Assembly: GCF_964340395.1 (NCBI RefSeq)
Contig: NC_135549.1
Location: 17,756,842-17,820,841 of the forward strand
Direction of reading: 5' to 3'
Length of the DNA stretch: 64,000 bases
Origin: Glandiceps talaboti
Taxonomy: Eukaryota > Hemichordata > Enteropneusta > Spengelidae
The translations under genes and the position numbers were made by a program. Below, one piece after another: positions 54,027 to 64,000 of this stretch (its first letter is position 1; every line of letters begins with the position of its first letter). The notes under the pieces are model-generated. The model had not been told where the DNA came from and ran no database searches. It saw nothing but the letters and a program-made list of their open reading frames with translations.

Positions 54027-57000
54027 CTGAAATCAAGAAGAACAAAAAACGTCATAAGAAAATGAATCCGAGAAGACTTTAGTCACTCGCATTTGTTTTA
54101 TTTCAACATTGTTGTTATCAACGTGATGCGATCCAATCTTCACAACATAATCTGATAATCCGTCCGTTGATAACATGATCTGATAATCCGTCCGTTGATA
54201 ACATAATCTGATAAGCTTCCTACAAGGTGAATCGGAGTCCGCGAGCGCGTTGTACTCACCAATCTGACATTTCAACATTTTACTAGCACAATATAAATGC
54301 GAAAATATTATTCTTAAAAACAAACATGTCCCATCGTATCAACATGACTAATGAGCTACTATACATGTATATGCTATAATTGCAAATAGCAACAAACTCA
54401 GGAAATGAGGCTTGGACTGACACACTAAATTGGAAGCATACGAGTATGATGGAGAAACACTTTCGTTTCTATATATATAGAAAGTCGTTGTGAAAAATGT
54501 TGGCATTACACTTCTTTAACCTTTAATTTGATTTGACCCCACTTTTTTCTCAAGGTACTTTTTATAAATCAGGATTTACACAAGGGAGACTACGTCACAA
54601 CAAGAAAATCAATCTCACTTTTTTTTTCTTAAAACAGGAGAAAAACCTTGTATTGTTACTGTGGAAACACAACAGAAGTGTTACCATTTCGCGGCGAGGA
54701 TTTGCGTAATCGTTCGTGTTGCGGGTATAATGTGGCATTTTGTTGATGTGCCTGTAGCTAGGATCGGCTAACCAACGTCATTCGCACCAAGATTTGAACG
54801 CCTTCTCAACATCCAAAAGAATCCTTTTTTCATAAGCTTACTACATTTAGAAAATCAATTGAACTTACAGGAAAGAAAATGGAAGATCGTAACTCCAGAA
54901 GAAACAAAACAAAAGAAACAAAAAAATCCTGAATAATGGCCACTAGAAATAAGAAAGTGACTGAAGGTTTATTTCGATTCCAGTTGAAAGAGCATACTAC
55001 GTACGTACAACCGTCTTTTCAGTGTACACGTATTTTATATTAGGTGTCTAAACGACCACTGCCACTACTAAACTATAACGGTAGCTTATTATCTCACAGT
55101 AGGGTCATATGATTTTCTTCGACCATTCCTAATGATCAGGCGGAACAGGTGTTAGCACATGCGTGGGTTGGGATTGTCTATGTACCGCCGAGTGTACATG
55201 TACAGATGAACTGCAACATATTAAAGTGTGATAAGCTTTTCCAATACATCCAAAATGACGATATCGGCCAAATCTAGTCCTGTCGTGCGCACATACTTTA
55301 GTTCTGAATATTTTCGGTGTTTCTGATATTTGTACGTTATCTTGTTTGATAATAAATTGTGTTTATTTTCAAACCGTTGCTAGATATTAGGATACGTACC
55401 TCTGGAGTCCTGCTTATGTTGTACTAAAACTATAGATCAGTGATAGACGACAATGCATCCGAACTAAATGTTAAAAGACCCCGCAACATGTATCTTGTTT
55501 AAACACTCCAGATAGAATGAATGTGAAGATATCGGAACTGAACTTCATCTATTATTCTTTGAAACGGAGACTGTCGTACTAATACGCTGACTTCGCTCTT
55601 TGAGTCTGTCTGGCCTGGGCTGCAGTCTATATTATTTCCGATATAACCTACTGTGTGCCCTTTAATCCCAGCACAGTTGGTGTATGTCAAAAGTTAGTCC
55701 TTCTGAAACTACACAAAAGAATGTGACTTTTTTGGAGAAGAAAAACACGAAAATATTCTGACTGAGACGACACCTGTCCTCAGTTCACTTTTCTCCATAT
55801 TTGCAGTGTAATATTTGTGAGTTCGATTAACGGATCGGCGGCGGGAGGGATTACTAACGGAAGACTATCTGTGGCTGTTGCTATTGTCAGCAAAACACAC
55901 CTAGCATGTATAAATTAAAATGAGTATCTATTCGGTAACGTTTGATTTTTAATCTAACGTCTTCAAGGTTTCAGATCTCCTCCAAATGTCTTCGTATGTA
56001 GAATAGGGTTTTCTATGTCTTATAACCGGCAAAAGGATAATGTTGTCTCACGAGATCATGGCATATAGCGTTGAATGGGTGTTACAACCGGTACGTTCAG
56101 TACGATTGAGAATCAACGTGCATCGTAACAGACGGTTGCGAACTACAAAAGGAATCTCTGTCGTCGACGGCTCAGGGCACACTTGACGAGTATCGCCATT
56201 TATGCCGAAGTAATGTTGCGATACGATGACAAGGTAAAAGCATTATACATTAACGGGTCTATCAATATATTGTTGTTTTTACTTTCCTCCTCTAGGCCGT
56301 ACTTTTAGTGGTTTGCGTTATAAAATGTTTACCAGTAGGAAGATTTCTCGTACGATTTACTGTGACCCTCGTTTATACATTCAGTCTCAGACCATAATAG
56401 ACTGGGATATATTGTTGCATATGCTGCGGCCCGGAGAAGTGAGTTCGGAGTCGGATGATGTATATGTTTTGCGATATGACATGAGGAAATATATACACAG
56501 ACAAAACTAAGTAATCAGCCGTCATTCATCAGTTTACTCCGAGTTCAACGATGCAAACAAATATGCGCTCCCTATTTTTCTTTTTTGGGACCACTTTGAT
56601 GCGTGCAAGTAGGGCAGGGGGAAAAGGGTGAGCGAGGTGGCAAAAAGATGACATGTTTGTTAAAATGAAATACAGATACAATGGGAACTCTTACACGTAT
56701 CCACGGCTGGTTCTGCATGTTTTGCTTATCACGTACCTATTAAAATCGTTGCTTGTTTATGAAGAAATGAAATTCGAGGAGAAATATGACATAAACGACA
56801 GTAGTGGGGGTAAGATGTACAAATATATTACCGACCAACGGAAAGCCGTATGTTAATGTCACACAACCAGCGCCAATACGACAATCTGGACTTCGTTACA
56901 TATTCTTGATGGGGCGTGGAACATATGTCATTTTACGCGTTATTATTGGCATGTATTTGCCACTAACCGTTTGAAAAGACCCTCTCGTGTGTCTACCATT

Positions 57001-58623
57001 AACTCAAATGAAGTATAAAACACCACTGCGCGCGGTTGACAGATAAGTGACTCACTTAACACCGTGCACCTCCCATAAAGTAAAGATATGTAAATACTAA
57101 AAATATATCAAGAATGTGATCATACTAAATTGGTCGGGTCTGCCGGAAGTATAGATACATTTCATATATTCCACATTTTATTACCATTCCTAAATGAAGT
57201 AAACGGACACCCAGTCTATATATATATATATCATGTGTATACTCTTTCACGTGCTAATTAGAAAGCCAATCGTAAACAATTACATATGCATTGTATTCAT
57301 TCATATTTTTTCAATCTTCATGTGCCTGGGAGAGGACAGTGAAAGTATTTCGAGTACCCTGGGATCGAACGCGGGAGACCAACAGCGCATCAGCCCCTTT
57401 CACCATGTTGCAGACTTTGATTTATGAAAATTTGACACCACGCAGGCGGTTTGCTTAACCACAAATACATTTCATGGAATATTTAGAACCGATTGTCAAC
57501 AAGCTAATTTATCATCAGGCAATTATTGTAGCCCCTTGTCAATTCTTGCAGTGAATGACCTTGTTATTTCTGCACTGCAAGTAGCCGTTGGAAAACATTA
57601 TTAGTTCAAATTCTAGCGATTTCTCAACATTCAAGTCTTGTTAGTTAATCGTTGTTCATTTTAATTGACACACTTTTTTTGCCACGTTTGTGGTATGATA
57701 ATTAGTTGTACAATTTTAACAAACAAGAGAGAAATGTACATCATCTATCGTACAACTGCTTGAACAGGCCCGGAGATAACGCTCGAAGCAACCGAGTGAA
57801 ATTCGATTCAATTGTCGCTGACAATGACTATGTCACAAAGCATAGACAATTATCAAGGGTGCATAAGCCGGCTAATTGTGACAAGTTTCTTTCTGAAGTT
57901 CATAAATGACGGAGAAATAAACAAAACCATTTTGATAACATGTCTTGTGTATTTCAGTGTAGGTTTCGTCACAAAACATACACGTTTTACGTTCGTTACT
58001 GTATTTTAACGATCGTCAAATTATATACTTTGCTGCTGATGATGATAGTTACTCAATCGCATCAATTGAGCGAGGATCCTTGGACACTGACTAATAACTA
58101 CCCGACAGGAAGACGACGGTAACCTGAGATGACATCATGGGAATACCTCATTTACCTGTATTTGATATTTCACTTAGTATATATCACACTGTTCTTGTTG
58201 GTATTATATATTTTCAAAAAATGACACTCGACGGAAAGATTTGAAACACATCCTTCCGTTTCCTTATATCAACTTTACGGAATACCCTGACGAATCCGCT
58301 AGATAAACTGTCATTTTAAATACCTAAAAACGATCAACAACTAATATCCGCCATTTGCCACTAATACAATATAAGCAAGCAAGTTTAGAATTAATTCTTG
58401 AAAATGGCGATATTTAAATATACATTTTCGAATAACAAGATTATTCGCATACGGAAATAAAAAAAAAAATTGATGACGAGTATAAAACGTATATACTTAC
58501 AATTCTAGGAAATCTCGGCTGCCTCCGAATCGATATAACGGACATCGCCTCGCAAAGGGAAATTACTAGTAGTGAACAAATGAGAAAACGGAAAGAAAGT
58601 CTTCCATATAATAGTAACTCCAT
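53781..58623 (-). CDS. secreted ten-cysteine peptide B, prokineticin/colipase-like, two exons, 122 aa
   Basis: Exons: 58501-58623 (41 codons) and 53781-54026 (81 codons plus stop), phase 0, GTAAGT donor and GATTTCAG acceptor, intron 4.5 kb. The N-terminus has a hydrophobic signal segment (FLICSLLVISLCEA), a dibasic RR, then QPRFPRI at the splice site. The domain has ten cysteines spaced C-x5-C-x4-CC-x8-C-x9-C-x15-C-x-C-x5-C-x12-C. The x5/x4/CC start and the CPCAEGFAC motif match the prokineticin pattern. It shares exon size, phase and the RFP(K/R)I end with gene A. The two mature domains have diverged widely outside the cysteines, so the duplication is old or the proteins evolve fast. Likely a secreted ligand or inhibitor; function not known. 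I chose the second in-frame ATG (58623); the first (58656) would add 11 residues. Confidence 0.78.
54145..54205. repeat. 28-30 bp tandem repeat in peptide B intron
   Basis: Two and a half copies of AACAT(A/G)ATCTGATAATC followed by CGTCCGTTGAT. Confidence 0.75.
54206..58500. other. peptide B intron, one unexplained exon-like frame
   Basis: Mostly unrecognised AT-rich sequence. At 56296-56510 on the plus strand, a strong pyrimidine tract plus TAG is followed by a frame of about 71 codons to TAA, including CDPRLYIQSQTIIDWDILLH and YVLRYDMRKYIHRQN. It looks more protein-like than its neighbours, but I recognise no family. Near 57355-57400 a GGGATCGAACGCGGGAGACC text resembles the reverse complement of a tRNA T-arm and may be a SINE trace. 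Confidence 0.35.
58501..58623 (-). CDS. peptide B exon 1: signal peptide and linker
   Basis: 41 codons: MELLLYGRLSFRFLICSLLV, then ISLCEAMSVISIRRQPRFPR and I, donor ATT|GTAAGT. It has the same length, phase and terminal motif as exon 1 of gene A. Confidence 0.78.
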
Positions 58624-60509
58624 TGATTTGTTAAAGTTCTTGGAGGAGACGACCACTTGTTGTAAATGTCCAGCTTTTCAATGTATGTATCGTTCACTAG
58701 TTTGTAGCAAGCAGTGATACGATTGTAAACGGTAGCTAAGTTATGGAGTGTTAAGTCTCTGTTCTATCCTTCCTGGGCTGTACCAGTACTGAGGATGCAC
58801 ACTAGTAACATGTGTATTTAAGAATATTGTATGGCGATAAGAAGACAACCCGGAGGCGCCATCGGACACTTCAAGAATTCGGGCATATTGGGCGATTCCA
58901 TTTTCCAAATTTTTAAGAGGTGAATCAAGTTTTGCCAGGCTTTTTTTTTAACATCCGATCGTCGCTTCCGTCATTAAAATTAGATATGTAGAAAAGCCAA
59001 TTTAAAGTCATAACATTATTTTTAACACTTCCGCGTGTCATCAATAACTGCGGAGGTTACTTTTGGGGGATGCTTCACATGCCAGTTAATTATGTTTTGT
59101 CGACATACTTTTCTCGAATATTGGTGGACCAAGCTCGAATATTGGTGGACCAAGAATTTATTGAATTTTGGAAGAAATTGGCCAAATTTCTCATGGAAGT
59201 ATTTATTCCTTAGTTGGGATACTTGTTCTGTAGGCAAATATTTGATGTGAATACTTTAAATGTGATACGACTGAAGTATCCAAGATTTGATTTATTGATC
59301 TCACCCCCTAATGAGAACCTGGCCTTACAATGGAACTTCCGCATTCTTTGGAAGCTCCTGGGCGAAGAACAGTGTATGCTTGGCAGGAAAACACCACCCG
59401 CTACATTGCGATCAACGAGCAGTGACCATTCCATGTATTGTGATGGATCTATCAAGCCAAACCACCGGTTAGTTTGTAGCCCGGGGTAAGTCGTTGTCAA
59501 GCATTCCACTGTCACCCCGACCTTGACCACCTTTGAACCCAACTTAGTTTTCCCATCACCACCACCACCACCACCCTCATCCTGGGCACTACATTTCTTG
59601 TATTTTTTTAAGTTCACACTAGCTTGTTCTTTTGTACGATCCTACCAACTTCAGACGTTCAGTACAACTTAAGAGGACATCGTCTTTGGGACCAAGACGC
59701 GGGAAAGTCTTCTCATGAATAAAATTATCGAGAAAACAGAAAACAGTACGTGGTTATTAAGCAGCTTTAATTGTAGTGAATCGATTGACATTCTGTACTG
59801 AGTGATGACGTTGTCGCTTCGCGTGTGACAAAGCAAGAACATGGGTAGGGCAAATACATGTGGGAAGGAATACTTATAACCTAGGGCTCACAATAAACGA
59901 CACAGATAATCGCCGTCTATGTATTTATAAATTCGTAATGACTGACAACTAATGACATCGCCGATAGTAAAACACAAGGATCAACTTGCAGTGTAAACGT
60001 TGGTCTGATATCAATGCTATGCCCACTTATACTCTTATATATATTACTTTTAACATATCATTTCCTTCTCAAGTTAATCTCACGATAACATTTACAGAGT
60101 TAATATTAAGACAGAAATCCGATCGCCATTAAATGCAGTACACATCAATCGGATATTATTTTACACCGTAGTCGTTACATTTCATTCAGTGTCATGTTGA
60201 AATGGACACTACTGTAAATTTCGTGATTAAAAAAAAAATCGCCAGTCTTGGTTAAGAAGTCGGTGTTTTCTATCGGTAAGCTGGCATTAACGGAGCTCTG
60301 ACTCCCACAAAACTTTTTTCTTGGTTAATTACTAAATGTCTCTAAGTTTGGACGACGGACGAAACATCGGTAAAATATAGTAGGCCGTATATTGAAGCAA
60401 CTTTATATACGAAAAGAAGACAAAACATACGTAGTGAAGAGGGTTTTAAAGTAACACACAAACGGTAAACCACTGAGATGCATGTCTGTCTGTCCGACGG
60501 TACCAGAAC
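58624..60509. other. upstream of peptide B and intergenic; one long open frame
   Basis: A minus-strand frame of 135 codons at 59210-59617 (with VECLTTTYPGLQTNRWFGLI) has no recognised family. A 19-bp duplication (GAATATTGGTGGACCAAG) lies at 59117-59153. TTAAATAC at about 58815 on the minus strand is a weak TATA candidate for gene B. Confidence 0.35.
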
Positions 60510-60511
<2 letters not shown>

Positions 60512-60540
<29 letters not shown>

Positions 60541-60870
60541 TGTATGTATGTATGTATGTATGTATGTATGTATGTATGTACGTACGTACGTACGTACGTA
60601 CGTACGTGTGTATGTGTGTATGTGTGTGTGTATGTATGTATGTATGTATGTATGTATGTATGTATGTATGTATGTATGTATGTATGTATGTATGTATGTA
60701 TGTATGTGTGTGTGTGTGTGTGTGTGCGCGTGCGTGCGTGCGCGCGTGTGTGTGTGTATGTATGTATGTATGTATGTATGTGCATGCGTGCTAGTGTCTA
60801 TGTATGCGTGTATGCAAGTGTGTGTGTGAGTGTGAATATGTGCGTGTGCGTGCGTGCGTGTGTGTGTATA
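60512..60870. repeat. compound microsatellite: (GTAT)n, (GTAC)n, (GT)n, (GTGC)n
   Basis: About 360 bp of tetranucleotides with a central GTAC block (60578-60606), then GTAT, GT and GCGT runs. The open frames are artefacts. Confidence 0.95.
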
Positions 60871-62446
60871 TATAAAGGGGTGCATTGCACTTTATATAAA
60901 GGGAAAGGTGTCAATGACAAAACATGTTTATCTTACTAAAAAATCCGTATCATCCTGCATATAGGATTAACAAAAAATGACGTATTTTGACGAGATGCCA
61001 AGACAGATAAAATAATCCTCCTACGCTTCCAAACTAATCTTTGACATCTCTTTATATTATTAAATCATTGGCATACAATGTACCCAGATGTACCCACACA
61101 GAAACATCTTTCTCTGTGTACATGTACATGTACATGTTAAATGAATATGTTTGATGTGATGGAAGAGTTGAAAGTTGTTTGCGTTGATTGTAATGATGTT
61201 TCAAAAAGGGCACTCAACCCACTCGCTCACTGCTCAGCTTGCCTGGATGCATGCCACAAGTTGTTTAAATGAATTGATTTGTTCGTGTTATTTATAATAT
61301 AGATCTTTGAACCGACGTGCACTGAACACAGAACACATTTACTTCTTACATTTATGTGACTGGTCATTTCCTTTGAAACTGAGAAAAATAAGTTCCTGCA
61401 TTCCGAATATTCTACCACATGAAGTGGATGATATTACAAAAAAAATATTTCTCTTTTGATTTGAAATATCCAATTGCGACCCCCTTGTTCATAATGTTCA
61501 ACCTATCTTTCAATATATGTGCATTTTTTCTTGATTTGGCTACAGGTAAAGAAAGAGTTGGGTGTTGGAATGTTTGTCAAATTGGCAAAGATTCATATTT
61601 CTCTCTGACATGTGAATACTTTAAATCAAGTGTAGTAATTAGTTGATTAAGAGAGGGATGAAGTAACGAAGTAGGTGAAGAAAGACAAGTTTTCAAATAT
61701 AAGAAATTGTTGATATGGTTTGGGATCGCCTGGGAATGTAAGGTTGGGTTTTGGTTTTGAATGACTCCCCTGGTGATAGTTTGATTTACGACTGAAATTT
61801 CATTCAATGGAGTCTCTCCTTGAGACTTAATGGCTAATAATAGTACCTACCTTATTTTCACCAGGAGCATTCCAAGGCAAATTTTTCACATTTTTCGAAA
61901 ATCTAACTCCCCGTGCGAACACATTTATCCCATGCTTCAGGGACGATAAAGATGTACTTATTGGTTGTAAGGGGTAGACCATTCGATATCCTGGGGGGGG
62001 GGGGGGGGCTTGGAAGATTGGTGGAGAGTCATGATTTTTTCCCCCACCTCCCCCACCTGTAGAATTATTTTTTTCTCCTTCGCCTATGCTGGGAACTTTT
62101 TTTTACTTTGCTTCTTTGAGATATCCGGATTTTTTTTACGTCAATGTTGAACACCTACATTTGTTGCCACAATTTTCTGTTTGGTTTTCGCACAGGGTAA
62201 TACAGAGAGTAAAAAGATGCTGTTCTATCACACACAGATTTTATTTAGAAAACTAATTATTTCATACATGTTTGATTTTCAATTAAATAAACATCATTGA
62301 CAGTTTTTATGCCATGGTATGATGACACACTGAAAATACAAATCGGAAACTTGCTTGGTCAGTTTCTCCAGCTTGAGGGGGGGGGGGTGGGGGTGTCAGT
62401 GTTTTTTTTCCATTGGGGCAACAAAAAGTCACTGACCCTCAGGAAT
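60871..62446. other. intergenic, nothing recognised
   Basis: G-runs at 61994 and 62378, and TGTACATGTACATG near 61120. No exon or defined element. Confidence 0.4.
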
Positions 62447-63310
62447 AAAGTTTCATAGCATCTGACAGTAAGCTGTAGAGGAAAGAGCTTTGAGACTGGG
62501 ATATGTGTACCTCTTGTGTGAGTGTGTGTGAATGGGGGGGGGGGGGTTCTAGGGGGTCTCCCCCTAGAAGCCCTGGAGGATTTTTACTTCTAAAGGCAAT
62601 GTTTAGGCTATTCACTGACACTTTCAGACAATAATTTACAAACTTTACAAGACAGCTCTGACATCTAAAAAGCAACTACGTGAGGTTGAACATTTTTGAA
62701 ATAAAGTTTCACAGCATCTTAACAGTAAGAGGTGGAGGAAAGAACTTTGATTTGAAACTGGAACACGTCTACCTCTTATGGGGGAGGGGGGTTCTAGTGG
62801 GTGTCCCCCTAGAAGCACTGGAGGATTTTTACTCTTAAAGCTAATTTTCAGGCTAATAAGAGACACTTTCAGACAATAATTTGCAAGCTTTACAAGACAG
62901 CTCTAACAATTGTAAAAATCAACTACATATGGTTGAAACTTTTTGAAATAAAGTTTCATAGCATCTTGACAGTAAGAGGTGGAGGGAAGAACTTTGATTT
63001 GAGGCTTGGACATGTCTACCTCTTACGGGGGGGGGGGTTCTAGGGGTGCCCCCTAGAAGCACTGGAGGTTTTTACTTCTAAAGGCAATGTTTAGGCTATT
63101 CACAGACACTTTCAGACAATAATTTGCAAACTTTACAAGACAGCTCTAACATATAAAAAGCAACGACATAAGCTTGAAACATTTTTGAAATAAAGTTTCA
63201 TAGCATCTTGACAGTAAAAGGTGGAGGGAAGAGCTTTGATTTGAGGCTTGGACATGTCTACCTCTTATGATGGTGGTCCTAGGGGGTCTCCCCTAGAAGC
63301 TTTTCAAGTT
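62447..63310. repeat. about 248-bp tandem repeat, 3.5 copies
   Basis: AATAAAGTTTCA(T/C)AGCATCT recurs at about 62447, 62700, 62946 and 63190. Each unit has AGAGGTGGAGG(A/G)AAGA, a G-run with TTCTAGGGGG(T)CCCCCTAGAA, CACTTTCAGACAATAATTTG and TTTACAAGACAGCTCT. The G-run/CCCCTAGAAG part is a strong hairpin. Decayed traces run on to about 63480. Confidence 0.88.
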
Positions 63311-64000
63311 TTTTTTTTTTAAATCAATTTTGGTGATCTTATTGTTTGTTTTTAACGAATTAGTGGCCTCTAGGGTTTATGGAGTCCAAGGGGTTCCCCC
63401 TGCCAGATCTGTAGTTTTTTGTTTCTATTTAGGCAATTTTTAGGTTATTCATAGCCTCCGAGATATATATTGCCAAGCATCGAAAAGCTAAAGTAAATAT
63501 AACCTTTTTAAATAAGTTTTCCATGTTATAAAAGTGGGCCTGTAACATTGGTATAGGGGCATTGATATTGCATGTATAGTAAAGTTACTGATGTGTGAGA
63601 GCACTTTAGGAGGTCATACCTAGTGTAGATTAGAAACTTGAATTTGAGTTGTGGTGTTGATACATGTAGTGTCTGAAATAGGAAGTATATCATCCCTTCT
63701 GACAAATTCATACTGAAGAGACTAGAACAATTTAGATTAAGTTCTTTTATAAACTATCCAATAGAATGAAGATTACCATTATAAAACCTTCAAGTTCACT
63801 TTTGCCCCAAAGTGCAAGGTGAAGCACTGATTGTGAAACAGCCAAACACTTCCATGGCATGTTCTGTAACTAGTGTGGTAGCTAGGTAAGGTAATACATG
63901 TATTATATGTATAATTTTATGTATAGTTATGTTTGAACCCTTACATGAAGTAATATTTAAACCATTTATGAAAGAAACAGAGACAAGAACAAATATATAT
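63311..64000. other. intergenic, nothing recognised
   Basis: AT-rich end of the window, no exon or repeat identified beyond the decayed repeat edge. Confidence 0.4.

Noticed and set aside
57345-57480. tRNA-like B-box (reverse complement of GGGATCGAACG)
   Set aside because: No matching A-box or cloverleaf; at most a SINE trace.
57940-58122. Plus-strand frame ending NNYPTGRRR, like a neuropeptide precursor
   Set aside because: No suitable ATG before the hydrophobic part and only one basic site; not enough to call.
59210-59617. 135-codon minus-strand frame
   Set aside because: Longest non-repeat frame without a family, but no splice or promoter support and low-complexity glycine run; left as a note in the regional entry.

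Overview
This is a window of an animal nuclear genome: AT-rich, with split genes, GT-AG introns and a dense load of microsatellites, minisatellites and small mobile elements. The mix of a UCP/OGC/DIC-type mitochondrial carrier, prokineticin-like secreted peptides, a CR1/L2-like LINE and hammerhead-ribozyme elements fits a marine invertebrate (cephalochordate, hemichordate or lophotrochozoan). I cannot fix the phylum from sequence alone.

Three protein-coding genes can be assembled, all on the minus strand. (1) A six-exon mitochondrial carrier (SLC25 family, 312 residues) runs from the ATG at 16177 to the stop at 6840; all five introns have GT-AG ends and every junction keeps frame. (2) A two-exon gene encodes a 119-residue secreted ten-cysteine peptide (exons 33029-33151 and 27187-27423). 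(3) A paralogue encodes 122 residues (exons 58501-58623 and 53781-54026). Genes 2 and 3 share a first coding exon of exactly 41 codons, a phase-0 intron of about 5 kb, an RFP(K/R)I motif at the exon end and a prokineticin/colipase-like cysteine spacing. They are probably an old tandem duplication. A 5'-truncated, frameshifted LINE lies at 38.86-40.26 kb. A possible plus-strand first exon with E-box promoter motifs lies near 36.6 kb but has no recognised continuation.

Layout: 1-6.4 kb, non-coding with a 70-bp and a 33-bp minisatellite; 6.8-16.2 kb, the carrier gene, whose 5.2-kb first intron holds nested MITEs and inverted arrays of a CCAACTCGGCCCA motif; 16.4-26.5 kb, intergenic with a MITE, several foldbacks, a Harbinger-like element and microsatellites; 27-33.4 kb, peptide gene A with TA-flanked hammerhead-ribozyme elements in its intron; 33.4-53.6 kb, intergenic with more TA-flanked modules, foldbacks, the LINE, a 2.9-kb satellite with an orientation switch, a 2-kb inverted-repeat element, and a palindrome carrying three hammerhead ribozymes; 53.8-58.6 kb, peptide gene B; 58.6-64 kb, intergenic with microsatellites and a roughly 248-bp tandem repeat.

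The most unusual content is the group of four elements boxed on both sides by (TA)n tracts. Two of them contain complete hammerhead ribozyme cores. At 52.1 kb three cores are arranged as one on the minus strand and a direct dimer on the plus strand, the whole inserted into a Harbinger-like MITE.
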